Source of the DNA: a virus
Reading direction: 5' to 3' (one strand)
Virus record (IMG/VR): IMGVR_UViG_3300032304_001060
Coordinates: 30,729 to 94,728 of that record
Length of the DNA stretch: 64,000 bases
The notes beneath the pieces were generated by a model. The model saw only the letters and a program-made list of their open reading frames with translations, ran no database searches and was not told the DNA's origin. Below are positions 7,021-15,603 of the stretch, in pieces. Each line of letters begins with the position of its first letter. The stretch's first letter is position 1. The position numbers and the translations under genes were made by a program.

Positions 7021-8283
7021 ATGGCATACGTTGTTAAGCGTGGCGATCGCTACACAGGCTATTATCGCAAGGGCGGTAAACGCCTCTCTGCTGGCACATG
7101 GCCAACGAAAACCGAGGCCGAATATCACGCCATGCAAGCGGACAGATCGGCTGGCACAGAGCCTTCTAGGGCTGTAAATGACCTATCGACCTATCTGGAT
7201 TCATGGCTCAAGAGTGCCGATCTCATGCCTATCACGCTCAAGGGATATAGATCGGTACTGGAGAAGTACGTCATGGCGGAATTAGGCGCGGTCAAAGTTA
7301 CTTCAATTTCAAAGCGGGCGATCTCAGATTTACTTCAAAAATTGAAGGCGCAGGGCGTGGGGTCTGCAACTATCCAGCAGGTCAAGGCGAGCCTAGGGTC
7401 GGCCTTCTCGCACCTCGTGGCCACAGGCGAACTAGCCGAGAACCCCACCCATGGCATCAAGGTCAGAGCACGCCATGCAGACATTGAGAAGATCATCGAG
7501 CCTGAAGAATTCAGGAAGATACTCAGTCACCTTCAGATCCAAGGTGCAAAGTTACTTGCCCAATTCCTAGTCGCATCAGGGTGCAGATTCGGAGAGGCGA
7601 CCGAGATTCGGGTCAAGGACATCAATCTCAAGACAGGCGAGATATTCGTCCAGAGGCGAGTCAGCGATCTGGGCAAGAGCCATAGCAATAGATTCATGGT
7701 CATTGATGCCACAAAGTCGGGTCATAAGCGAAGCCTGACCATAAGCAAAGCCTTACTACAAGAGATTCGAGACTATGTCTCAGCAAAAGCCCTATCAAAA
7801 GATGATCTGCTGTTCTCAAGGTTACTGGTGTGTGAACAAAGTAAAATAATAGATTCTCGTGGTGAAAAGTCTAAGCGACCATTCGCCCAAGACGGAAAAC
7901 TGTTCCAGCATGGAACGCTGTACGCCTATACCCATGGGCGGTGCAGGTGCGGTGAATGCCGAGAGGCGATGCGAGAGTATCGTCGAAAGGCAAAGCCATA
8001 CCAGAAGCAACAGCGATTCATCGACCAAACGAGTCACCTGCCACGAGATGTATGGAGAAAAATCTGGAACAAAGCAATAGACAAGTCCGCAATCGGGTGG
8101 ACTCCTAGAACCCATGACCTACGGCACGCTAATGCCACTCAACTTCTAAAAGGTGGGGTGGACTTGCACGAGGTCAAGGAAAGGCTAGGTCACCAATCGA
8201 TCAAGACGACAGAGCGATACCTACATCGCCTTCGTCACAACCAGTCAACGGCAGGGGAACTTGCCAATGACTTTTTGGAGTGA
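7021..8283 (+). CDS. int: Tyrosine integrase with Cys-rich insert
   Basis: This 420-residue site-specific recombinase has an N-terminal AP2-like arm-binding segment (about 1-45), a core-binding SAM-like domain (about 55-145) and a catalytic domain. Catalytic residues visible are R189 (ASGCRFGE), a Lys in TKSGHK (232/236), H365-x-x-R368, H391 and the nucleophile Y400. An unusual insert before the HxxR box contains HGTLYAYTHGRCRCGEC (297-313), a short cysteine-rich motif otherwise seen as a small domain in actinobacterial phage proteins. A strong AAGGAGGG ribosome site precedes the ATG. The preceding terminator suggests its own promoter. It implies a temperate phage. Confidence 0.93.
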   Translation: MAYVVKRGDRYTGYYRKGGKRLSAGTWPTKTEAEYHAMQADRSAGTEPSRAVNDLSTYLDSWLKSADLMPITLKGYRSVLEKYVMAELGAVKVTSISKRAISDLLQKLKAQGVGSATIQQVKASLGSAFSHLVATGELAENPTHGIKVRARHADIEKIIEPEEFRKILSHLQIQGAKLLAQFLVASGCRFGEATEIRVKDINLKTGEIFVQRRVSDLGKSHSNRFMVIDATKSGHKRSLTISKALLQEIRDYVSAKALSKDDLLFSRLLVCEQSKIIDSRGEKSKRPFAQDGKLFQHGTLYAYTHGRCRCGECREAMREYRRKAKPYQKQQRFIDQTSHLPRDVWRKIWNKAIDKSAIGWTPRTHDLRHANATQLLKGGVDLHEVKERLGHQSIKTTERYLHRLRHNQSTAGELANDFLE

Positions 8284-8819
8284 TGATGAAACATCTACAT
8301 AGAAGCCGAGTACTGATCGGTGGGGCTATCTCAGTCCTAGTGACAGGTCTAGGGGTCGTGGCAGGACAGCCACAAGCCATAGCACCAGTCAAAGCCGAAG
8401 CAGTAGTCATATCAAAAAGCACAGTCCGAATGAACACGCTGGCCAAGTACAGCAACGCAGATAGCCTGACCGATCGTGATCTGGTCAAGTTACTAGGTGC
8501 TGTCGGGTTCGAAGGCAAAGCCTTACGACAAGCGTGGGCAATCGCTAAGAAAGAATCAACAGGACGACCTCTCGCCCATAACGGAAACCGAAATACTGGA
8601 GATAACTCTTACGGGTTATTCCAGATCAATATGCTCGGTTCTCTGGGCGAAGAGCGACGGGATAAATTCAGTTTAGGTTCAAACGCTGAATTGCTCAACC
8701 CTGTGGTGAATGCCAAAGTCGCTTATCACATGAGCGATGCTGGGCAGGACTGGAGTGCATGGAAGGGAACTAATACGAAGCGAGTCAAGTACTGGCTAAG
8801 TAAATTCCCTAAGGCATAA
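8283..8819 (+). CDS. Secreted lysozyme/transglycosylase-like protein
   Basis: This 178-residue protein starts with a basic stretch and a hydrophobic segment ending near an AEA-type cleavage site, so export is likely. The rest is lysozyme-like: AKKESTGRP holds the probable catalytic Glu and SYGLFQINM is the matching glycine-containing strand. The same domain closes the tape measure protein at 44.9-45.5 kb. The start overlaps the integrase stop (ATGA). It may be an exported endolysin or a lysogen surface factor; no holin sits beside it. Confidence 0.75.
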   Translation: MMKHLHRSRVLIGGAISVLVTGLGVVAGQPQAIAPVKAEAVVISKSTVRMNTLAKYSNADSLTDRDLVKLLGAVGFEGKALRQAWAIAKKESTGRPLAHNGNRNTGDNSYGLFQINMLGSLGEERRDKFSLGSNAELLNPVVNAKVAYHMSDAGQDWSAWKGTNTKRVKYWLSKFPKA

Positions 8820-8868
8820 GGCAAAGCCAAAGGCAAAGCCATATCAAAAGCAAGACGGCATACGGGAG

Positions 8869-8890
8869 CCCCCGTCAGAAATGGCGGGGG
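8869..8890. other. GC-rich hairpin between lysozyme and next gene
   Basis: CCCCCG (8869-8874) pairs with CGGGGG (8885-8890) across a 10-nt loop. No T-run follows on the + strand. Upstream, 8819-8860 is a low-complexity tract built from AGCAAAGCC-like units, similar to 9277-9335. It may slow or end transcription from the integrase unit. Confidence 0.4.
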
Positions 8891-8910
8891 TATCTCAGAC
8901 AAGGAGCAGC

Positions 8911-9276
8911 ATGTACAACAAAGATACTTCGTGGGAAAACGATACGAAGACGTACATAAAGAAAGCCAAACAATATGCCAATCCTCACGATCCTCACATG
9001 GGTGCTCATCGTGAATCAGAAGAAACTCCTCTTACTCCAAAACAAGTAGAAGAAATTTTCTGGGAAAAATTAGTTAATAAGGGTTGGAAATTAGACTTAG
9101 AAAAGAAAATAACAGGAATTGTTCTCCTTTGCCCTGATTGCGAAGAGATTGTAGATAGATACAGATTTATAAAAGCCACACAAATAGCCAAAATTGTGGG
9201 AGATAGGTACATCGCAGCAGTAATTGCTATTCATAATGGCAAACCATGTAAGCCAGAGGCCACAGGAGAAGCATAA
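8911..9276 (+). CDS. Hypothetical protein with CxxC
   Basis: This 121-residue protein has one CPDC pair (near residue 72) and a lone cysteine near the C-terminus. It was not recognised. The start at 8911 was chosen for the AAGGAGC ribosome site seven bases upstream; the frame is open for another 30 bases. It is the last rightward gene. Confidence 0.65.
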   Translation: MYNKDTSWENDTKTYIKKAKQYANPHDPHMGAHRESEETPLTPKQVEEIFWEKLVNKGWKLDLEKKITGIVLLCPDCEEIVDRYRFIKATQIAKIVGDRYIAAVIAIHNGKPCKPEATGEA

Positions 9277-9286
9277 GCAATAGCAA

Positions 9287-9310
9287 AAGCCCCACCAGAA
9301 GGTGAGGCTT
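9287..9310. terminator. Convergent terminator hairpin
   Basis: A 10-bp stem with one C-A mismatch and an AGAA loop lies between the convergent blocks. On the leftward strand the stem ends in GGGGC followed by four T, fitting a terminator for the ribonucleotide reductase transcript. On the + strand only a short T run follows. Confidence 0.65.
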
Positions 9311-9333
9311 TAGCCAAAGCAATACCAGAAGCG

Positions 9334-11352
9334 TTACTGGTTATCTTTAATTAACTTCACTTCACAGGCATCGGTGGTGCAGTAAGCCTCACCAATAGCA
9401 TCAGAAGCCATACCAGCATAGACACCAGCCAGATCGATAGGGAACAACTTCAGTGTTCCTTCTGTCTCGTACTCTTCTTGAGTGATCTGTGTGTAAGGCA
9501 TCTGAGGATAGACAGCATTACCAGAAGGCAAGAATGAGACAGTCTTAAGTTGACCGTCATACATATGCAAAGCCGTACCAATAGCCGAAGCCTCTGTCTC
9601 TGGATCAAACGAGATCGTTACTGAGACAGAGTTGTCTGACCAATATCTTTGCGCCGTTGCTGCCAACGCCATCTTCTCGTAGATACTGACGTCCTTCTCA
9701 GAACGCTTTGCATCTGATTTGATAGGGAAGAAGACAACCGAAGTTGTATCGGGCGATTCATTTGCTGGCTCTACGCGGTAGTTGGCTAACTTAAAGAGTG
9801 GCAGCATCGGATCAGAGTTACTAAAGCGAATGGCGCGATTGAAGTACTCACCACCTACAGTCCAGTGAACTCCAGGAGATTCACCAGCAAGGATAGAGAC
9901 TGTGCCTGATGGCTTAACAGTTGTCATCTTGATTGACTCACGAATGCCGAGCCACTCCGAGTATGTGGTGTCGTAGGTCTTGATGATCTTGTATCCCTCA
10001 TCCATCCACTGGCGAAGAATTGGCAAGCCCCTGTTATCTGCAAAGTTAGCAACGCCAGAGATTGATGTGCCGATGCGACGATTACGTTGCATGATGGCGT
10101 TGGTCTCTTCCCAGTGAGTTGGAAGTAGCGTTACAGTCTTTGCATAGAGATAAGCAAACTTCAGTGTGCGCTTGAAATCATCGAGTGAGTCATGGCGGTT
10201 GAGGTAAGTCTCAACCAAAGTGCAACACTCATAAGACTCTAGTGACTGTTCAGCACATGGGTTGTACCCCGCGATGCGCCAATCCTTATTGTTCTCTGGG
10301 TCTGCAAGACGACCGAACTTCTTTGATACATCCATCCAGATAACTCCTGGCTCACCATTGAGTTTAATTCCCTCAACGATTGCGTCAAGATCATCTCCCA
10401 CATTGACAGCCACAGAGTTGTTCGACATCCAGCCATGGGTCAGACGCTCTGGGTACTTGTCGTAATTCTTGAGGTTGAGGAACTCCTCATCATCGATACG
10501 GCCAATAAGTAACTCAGCAGAGCGACGCACGTTGCCAGAGACAACACAGACACCGATCATGTTGCCGATGTCGGCAATGTCACGACGTGTAAGTAGTTGC
10601 CCTGCACGACCTGCAAACATCTGGTGTAGGTAGTCGTGGAGTTTAATTAGTGGGTCTGGCCCTGCTGCGGTTCCTCCAAAGGTCTTAATCGGAACTCCTG
10701 CTGGACGAATTTCGGAGTAGTCAAAGATAGGCTTCTTCGAATCTGGCTTAAGGTAGCAATCGATGATTGCGGCAGTCGCTCTGACCCAACCTTCTCTGGT
10801 ATCGGGAATGACATGAGTTACTTCTCCTTGTGGTTCATAGATAGTGAATTCTTTATCTGCGCCTTTATCATCAAAGCCCACACCCACACCGAGCATGGAT
10901 GCCTCCATCAAGAAGGCAAACGGCTTGGATGGCTCTACCTTGTTCATCGACCCTGTCGATACGAAAGCACAATTCTGTAGGGCTGCTGAGTTACGCTGAA
11001 TGTTTACGATTGGTGTACCCATGACCCATAGACCACGTCCAGGTGGAGTCCACTTGAGATTCCACAGTCGATCAAAAGCCTCCTTTGCAGAGGCTGCTGC
11101 CTTAGCATCTGACCATGGCAGACGAGCAGTTTTGGCGTGATCCTTCTGGAGCGAGTACATGCCATTGATGACTCTCTCACATACATCTACCCAAGTCTCC
11201 TTAGTACCATCTTCTTTGAGACGTGAATAGGTTCTGAGAAAAGTAATCTCTCCTACGGAATTTCCTGCTGCGTCTTGATAACCGAAGGGCGCTTTCTTTG
11301 CCCGATATGGTGCAACAAAATCTTCGGTTAATTTAAATGAAAACAACGACAT
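9334..11352 (-). CDS. nrdJ: Adenosylcobalamin-dependent class II ribonucleotide reductase
   Basis: This 672-residue protein resembles the monomeric class II enzyme of Lactobacillus leichmannii, which reduces ribonucleotides using adenosylcobalamin as radical source. Residues match by spacing: C128 and C377 as the disulfide pair, C366 and E368 in NPCAEQ as radical Cys and Glu, and a C-terminal C658-x4-C663 pair for electron relay. It supplies deoxynucleotides for phage replication and needs B12 from the host. The second ATG (11352) was chosen because GGTAGGGG lies upstream; an ATG four codons earlier is in frame. Confidence 0.95.
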   Translation of the reverse strand: MSLFSFKLTEDFVAPYRAKKAPFGYQDAAGNSVGEITFLRTYSRLKEDGTKETWVDVCERVINGMYSLQKDHAKTARLPWSDAKAAASAKEAFDRLWNLKWTPPGRGLWVMGTPIVNIQRNSAALQNCAFVSTGSMNKVEPSKPFAFLMEASMLGVGVGFDDKGADKEFTIYEPQGEVTHVIPDTREGWVRATAAIIDCYLKPDSKKPIFDYSEIRPAGVPIKTFGGTAAGPDPLIKLHDYLHQMFAGRAGQLLTRRDIADIGNMIGVCVVSGNVRRSAELLIGRIDDEEFLNLKNYDKYPERLTHGWMSNNSVAVNVGDDLDAIVEGIKLNGEPGVIWMDVSKKFGRLADPENNKDWRIAGYNPCAEQSLESYECCTLVETYLNRHDSLDDFKRTLKFAYLYAKTVTLLPTHWEETNAIMQRNRRIGTSISGVANFADNRGLPILRQWMDEGYKIIKTYDTTYSEWLGIRESIKMTTVKPSGTVSILAGESPGVHWTVGGEYFNRAIRFSNSDPMLPLFKLANYRVEPANESPDTTSVVFFPIKSDAKRSEKDVSIYEKMALAATAQRYWSDNSVSVTISFDPETEASAIGTALHMYDGQLKTVSFLPSGNAVYPQMPYTQITQEEYETEGTLKLFPIDLAGVYAGMASDAIGEAYCTTDACEVKLIKDNQ

Positions 11353-11519
11353 AACCCCTACCATTTCTATTAATGTGCAAATACCCCTCAGTGGGTTGCT
11401 TAGTATTACGCTTGAAACCCTACCATGTATATGTCAATAAGGTTGAGTACTTTATTCAATGTTGGTGGGTCAAACTTCCCTCCACCTTGATCCACTTCAC
11501 TCCACTTGCTGTTATCAGA
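11353..11519 (-). promoter_or_regulatory. Intergenic region upstream of nrdJ
   Basis: This 167-base gap is the longest without an assigned gene in the leftward block. On the minus strand it contains TTGACA (11437-11432) and TAATAC (11408-11403), but the 23-nt spacing is too long for a standard sigma-70 promoter. It is a reasonable place for a promoter or a cobalamin-linked control element. No riboswitch fold was recognised by eye. Confidence 0.25.
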
Positions 11520-13028
11520 TCATTGATCTTCGATAGATTCCGAGATAATCCTTGTCACAGTCTCTTCTTTTAGCGTCTCTGGTAACTCCTTGAGAGCCTG
11601 AGCACGATCGCCAAAGATTGCAGAGAGAACTCCACCAGCAGATTGTCGCTGTGCGGTGATCTGAATGAACTCCTTGTTGGTCTCCATCTCCTTGACTTGA
11701 CCAACCAATTTGTAGAGGCGGTCAATCTCCTGAGAGAGATTTGGATCGGCGTAGCCACCATTCATTTCTTCTGCAAAACGCATAAAAGCCACTCTTTGGC
11801 CTTGCATTTCAATAATTGCAGTAAGTAGCGCTTTGAGTTGATCCTTAGTCTTGACCTCTATTGGGAGATTAAATGCACACATGTTTTCGGGCTTAAAGGC
11901 TGGACAGTTAGATGCAACGAAACATGTGTTGCACTGACGTAGGGATGACTGCTGGTTGTTGATGACTGGAACTTCTTTAAGAACATCTCGTCCTTCTTCA
12001 TCAGTCTCAACTACAGTCTTCATCTTTACACCGAATACAGGGAGATTCTGCATCTCTTCAGGGTCTCTTTCAACCAACTTAGTCGGTTCATTCTTCCGCA
12101 CTTCGAGGTCACTGTTATCAGATGCACCCCCCATCATTTCCATCAAACCACTCATGAGTGGGGTATCGCTGTTATCAGATACTTGGGCGTTCTTGCCCCC
12201 GTCAATGATGTGTAGATCGGGTGTCTTCTTGTCCATTGATTCCTCTAATCGCTTGTATGACCAGACGGCTACCCTAGTGGATTCGAGGGTACTATCTGCT
12301 ATGAACTCAGAGTAGTCTAGTCCAGCCTTCTCTACCATCGCCTTGTAGCGAGGTCGTGCTTGGTCTTTCATTCTCTTGGGGTAGCGGTTTAACTTGGTGC
12401 CATCCCAGACGATTGTCTCGCCTCTTCTCATGGGCGAAAGCCATGACAATGTGCTGGCTGTGCTAAATGGTACCTGCCTCAGATTGTCTGGCTTGGCACA
12501 TCCAATGGCATGGAAGGCGGTTCCATGCGATCTCTGCAAGGTACGGGTAAGGCTTGCGAGGTTCTTGACTGACTCGATTGTGTCGTTGGGAATGGCGATG
12601 TTGGAGTAACTTTTAGCCAAGGCCTGAAGATTACTTATCCCATCTGACTCATGCCAGACTACCCATAACTTAGGGTCGTTACTGAAGAAAGAACGTTGTT
12701 GGGCGATCCATTCTTGACCTAGGACTTGGGAATCAAACTCCAGAAACGCTTCTGCTCGATCCGCATTGTTAACAAGAAACTCCTGATAGTCGGCTGCCAG
12801 ATCAAGTAACTCTTGACGGGACAGGCCAGCCTTGTCTGCCTGTGATGCGCCAGACTCAATGTAGACCTTGGCCTCTGGTTCAAAGTGTTCTGAGATCAGC
12901 CATATCTTGGTCTTGGGTAGCCCACGCTTGCGAAGACCCCAGTAGTTGAGCCCCATCGACTCAACCTTCATGCCTTCGAGTAGGGTTCTATTGGAGCCCA
13001 CTTCGACTCCTGAGAATATGAGGTTCAT
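11520..13028 (-). CDS. Large uncharacterised protein, possible TIM-barrel enzyme with Cys cluster
   Basis: This 502-residue protein has two parts. Residues 1-275 read like an alpha/beta barrel enzyme (strands in SNRTLL, AKVYIESGA, FLEFDS, KLWVVWHES, FHAIGC, STLSWLSPMRRGETIVW) and recall tRNA-guanine transglycosylase-like (DpdA-type) phage proteins. This is a weak, pattern-level match. The second part carries CNTC...NCPAFKPENMC, a four-cysteine cluster, then a long helical tail. Its stop lies beyond the nrdJ leader and its start abuts the HAD-like gene, so the three-gene trio may be one unit. Confidence 0.6.
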   Translation of the reverse strand: MNLIFSGVEVGSNRTLLEGMKVESMGLNYWGLRKRGLPKTKIWLISEHFEPEAKVYIESGASQADKAGLSRQELLDLAADYQEFLVNNADRAEAFLEFDSQVLGQEWIAQQRSFFSNDPKLWVVWHESDGISNLQALAKSYSNIAIPNDTIESVKNLASLTRTLQRSHGTAFHAIGCAKPDNLRQVPFSTASTLSWLSPMRRGETIVWDGTKLNRYPKRMKDQARPRYKAMVEKAGLDYSEFIADSTLESTRVAVWSYKRLEESMDKKTPDLHIIDGGKNAQVSDNSDTPLMSGLMEMMGGASDNSDLEVRKNEPTKLVERDPEEMQNLPVFGVKMKTVVETDEEGRDVLKEVPVINNQQSSLRQCNTCFVASNCPAFKPENMCAFNLPIEVKTKDQLKALLTAIIEMQGQRVAFMRFAEEMNGGYADPNLSQEIDRLYKLVGQVKEMETNKEFIQITAQRQSAGGVLSAIFGDRAQALKELPETLKEETVTRIISESIEDQ

Positions 13029-13516
13029 TAGTCTTGCCAGAACTGTAGGTCTTTAGGAGATGCTGCATCCTTAGATTTGGCGATGTTAACTCGTGTAATT
13101 GCTGCCTCGATCTCACCCCACTGGCGCACCTTCTTAGGCGCATCAGGGCGACGTTCAACAGCAAGATAGCCAGGATTCATAAACATCACTGCAGGGATTC
13201 CCTGCTCCTCAAAGACCCACGCACACATTAAAGGGTCAGAGTCCACGTACATCTCGATCGGTGCACGAGAGCGACTCACCACGAACTGGCGCTTCTTTAA
13301 GTCTTCACCTTCAAGGTAAAAAGAACGGTCGATGAGATCATCGTAGTTAATAATTCCGTGCGATTGAAGCCAGTGCTCTGCATCCTCAGTCTTACGGGAG
13401 GTCATGATGGCCACTCGGTTATTGATATTGAGGGCATAGTAGAGCGCCACTCCTGCTCGGATTGGATCGCCTGAATCCGAACTAAGTACGCCGTCTAGTG
13501 ATACGAGTATATTCAT
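13028..13516 (-). CDS. HAD-superfamily phosphatase-like protein
   Basis: This 162-residue protein starts ILVSLDGVL, where Asp8 would be the HAD nucleophile; the second Asp two residues on is replaced by Val. IMTSRK fits motif II and MYVDSDP plus VMFMNPGY fit motif IV and its end. Members act as nucleotide or polynucleotide phosphatases. It overlaps the preceding gene's end by one base and sits two bases from the nucleotidyltransferase-like gene. Loss of the second catalytic Asp may mean altered activity. Confidence 0.65.
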   Translation of the reverse strand: MNILVSLDGVLSSDSGDPIRAGVALYYALNINNRVAIMTSRKTEDAEHWLQSHGIINYDDLIDRSFYLEGEDLKKRQFVVSRSRAPIEMYVDSDPLMCAWVFEEQGIPAVMFMNPGYLAVERRPDAPKKVRQWGEIEAAITRVNIAKSKDAASPKDLQFWQD

Positions 13517-13518
13517 TA

Positions 13519-14457
13519 TTATCCTGGTGTTTTGTAGGTTGCTGCTCTTCGAATTAGGGTCTGAGTATCAGGCAGATCAACGCCATACGTGCTCTCTGCT
13601 TGTTGCGCTTTGTACGTGTCCCAGTACTCAGACATCTTTTTTAGGGTTGGTACGGTTCCGTACTTCTTACCCGCTTGCCATCGGTAGTTATAAAAGTCAG
13701 AGTAGCCATGGCCACTCTGAGTAAACGCATATCTGCGTGAGCGATGGATATCGTCAAATAGTAGTGATGCTTGCATCAGGGATGCCTGTAGTCTGAACTC
13801 TGCATTCCGTCGTGCAGGATCATTCTGTGCACCTTGTAGATCAGTCAATGCCTGTGAGTAGTGGCTAACAATTTCTGCGGTGCGTGCACGATCACGTTCT
13901 GCTAGGACATCGCCTACCTTGCTGTGTGGTGCACCTTGCTTTGATGGAAATACTGTCCACTCATTGTGGGTCAAGTCGTATGCAGCATAGGGATTGATAG
14001 TACGGATATCTGTAGCGCCAGGATTGACGTAGAAGGTAACTTCAAACCCGTTCCACTCCTGTGTATCTGGCTGTAGATTCTCGCGGAAATCTTCGTTGAG
14101 CATCTTGCTGATCTCAATGTCAGATAGGCCATGGTAGTCAGGGTGCGCTTGACGGAACTGGATGTAGTTAACACCAATCAGAATATCTAAGTCTTTCGGA
14201 TAGCGCTGTGCTGACCATTGGTAGGAGACGGCAGAGCCAGCAATCCATACCGTTGTCCACAAATCTGCATGACGATACTGATCGCCAAGGAAATCAAAGA
14301 GCATATGGAGAATGCCGTTACGAACCCAGCCCTTGAGAGTTACGTTAGAGAATAACTCTGGGTCTAGGTTTTCTTCTGGAGCCGAGAAGTAGGAGGTAGG
14401 GCTTTCCTGCATGTCTACAGGAGCCACGTACTTGCCTAGTCCATCGAAACGGTTCAT
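13519..14457 (-). CDS. Nucleotidyltransferase-fold protein
   Basis: This 312-residue protein contains WIAGSAVSYQWSAQRYPKDLDILIG (about residues 71-95): the GS signature, then D-x-D, as in Pol-beta-type nucleotidyltransferases. A third acidic residue is likely in the VTFYVNPG or TDIRT strand. The C-terminal half is helical. It could transfer a nucleotide to RNA, protein or a small molecule. It forms a trio with the HAD-like and the large barrel-like protein; together they look like a nucleotide-modifying cassette, but the target is unknown. Confidence 0.65.
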   Translation of the reverse strand: MNRFDGLGKYVAPVDMQESPTSYFSAPEENLDPELFSNVTLKGWVRNGILHMLFDFLGDQYRHADLWTTVWIAGSAVSYQWSAQRYPKDLDILIGVNYIQFRQAHPDYHGLSDIEISKMLNEDFRENLQPDTQEWNGFEVTFYVNPGATDIRTINPYAAYDLTHNEWTVFPSKQGAPHSKVGDVLAERDRARTAEIVSHYSQALTDLQGAQNDPARRNAEFRLQASLMQASLLFDDIHRSRRYAFTQSGHGYSDFYNYRWQAGKKYGTVPTLKKMSEYWDTYKAQQAESTYGVDLPDTQTLIRRAATYKTPG

Positions 14458-14476
14458 GGACTAATTCTATGTCTAA

Positions 14477-14764
14477 TTAGGCTTGTGGTGTCTCTATGCC
14501 ACGATCGCTTAATGCAGATCGTAACTTGGCTTTTATCTCTTCAGACTCATCTTTTGGCTGTAGGAGTGGAGCAATCGATCGTGCAATTCGATCTGCAAGC
14601 AACTGGCTCTCAATATCGGTGACTAACTCTTTGCTGCAGCCAAATACGTCGTAGGTAGTTGCTTGACGGCGAGTGTTCTCATCCGCAGGGTGTAGGTGGG
14701 TCGACATTGTTCCATCAGCATTGATAACAACCGTGTAGGCTGCCTCAATCATCTTCTCATCCAT
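14477..14764 (-). CDS. Hypothetical protein
   Basis: This 95-residue protein was not recognised; it is helical in its second half. The ATG at 14764 overlaps the stop of the upstream gene (TAATG). The open frame extends further but would overlap that gene by 70 bases. Confidence 0.65.
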   Translation of the reverse strand: MDEKMIEAAYTVVINADGTMSTHLHPADENTRRQATTYDVFGCSKELVTDIESQLLADRIARSIAPLLQPKDESEEIKAKLRSALSDRGIETPQA

Positions 14765-15318
14765 TATCGCAATCCTTCCATGAGTTTCTGCTTGCGTTGT
14801 GCTACGCCTATCGCTACTGGACAAAAATCGCATAGGTAAGTCTTTTGTCCTGGGGAATCTTTGTACTTCTCCATACCTTCTGCTTGACGCTCTTTTTCTG
14901 TCTTAGGAATGAGCATCTTGTCGACATCGTGCCAATCAGAGCACCCATCTTTAGGTTGGTTATGGCGACGATAACATGTCATTGCATCATCCATGAAGAT
15001 AGATCGTGAGTCATAGAAGGTGTCATCGATCTCTGCAAGGCCTTTGGAACCGCCACCTTTAATCTGGCGAATGATCTCTTGCTTCGATTTGGTATCAGCC
15101 CATGAACGGAGAGGTAGAACAAATAACTTGCCCTTATGTGGCTCTCCTGATGGGAATACGTGGTTCTCACATGCAACAGCCAAGAGCATGTCTAACTCTG
15201 GATCGCCGTCGTATGGAGGGAGTTCTTCTAGTGATTGGCAGACAAGGCAAAATAGCAAACGAAACATAGGTTCATTTGCTTCTGGCTTCTTCTGTCCAAG
15301 AATGGGTACGTTACTCAT
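14764..15318 (-). CDS. Hypothetical Cys-containing phage protein
   Basis: This 184-residue protein has CLVC near residue 25, further cysteines in the middle (CYRRH, CSDWHD) and CDFC near residue 163. Paired knuckles at both ends suggest one or two zinc sites. Not otherwise recognised. An AAGGAG ribosome site precedes the ATG. Confidence 0.7.
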   Translation of the reverse strand: MSNVPILGQKKPEANEPMFRLLFCLVCQSLEELPPYDGDPELDMLLAVACENHVFPSGEPHKGKLFVLPLRSWADTKSKQEIIRQIKGGGSKGLAEIDDTFYDSRSIFMDDAMTCYRRHNQPKDGCSDWHDVDKMLIPKTEKERQAEGMEKYKDSPGQKTYLCDFCPVAIGVAQRKQKLMEGLR

Positions 15319-15367
15319 GGTGCTCCTTATAGTAGTCCGATTAGTCTAACAGATTGCGGAACTTCTC

Positions 15368-15601
15368 TTATTCTCCTGTTTTGTACTGAATGCGTTGAGA
15401 GGACTCGTCGTAAGGACGTAACTCTGTATAAGCCCATGAGGGTTTTCCAGTACGCTCTGCGTGGGCATCGACTGCTCGCCGCATTGCTGCACGACCTTGA
15501 GGACTGCCTAGATCATGGTGACGAATCTTTTGGTTGTCTGTGCCCATACCACCGTTGGTGATGTAGTACTTAGTAGCACGATTGGGAACTTTAGCAGCCA
15601 T
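15368..15601 (-). CDS. Small basic hypothetical protein
   Basis: This 77-residue protein is rich in Arg, Lys and polar residues and was not recognised. It begins a run of nine small leftward genes with very short spacers (15.4-17.4 kb) whose products are short, polar and low in hydrophobic core. Confidence 0.6.
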   Translation of the reverse strand: MAAKVPNRATKYYITNGGMGTDNQKIRHHDLGSPQGRAAMRRAVDAHAERTGKPSWAYTELRPYDESSQRIQYKTGE

Positions 15602-15603
15602 GA

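Noticed and set aside
7297-8490. AAGTTACT copies inside the integrase and lysozyme genes as integrase sites
   Set aside because: The same short string is frequent elsewhere in the window, so no enrichment could be shown by eye.
11353-11519. Cobalamin riboswitch upstream of nrdJ
   Set aside because: The gap is 167 bases and no B12-box or conserved fold was recognised; it would need a covariance-model search.
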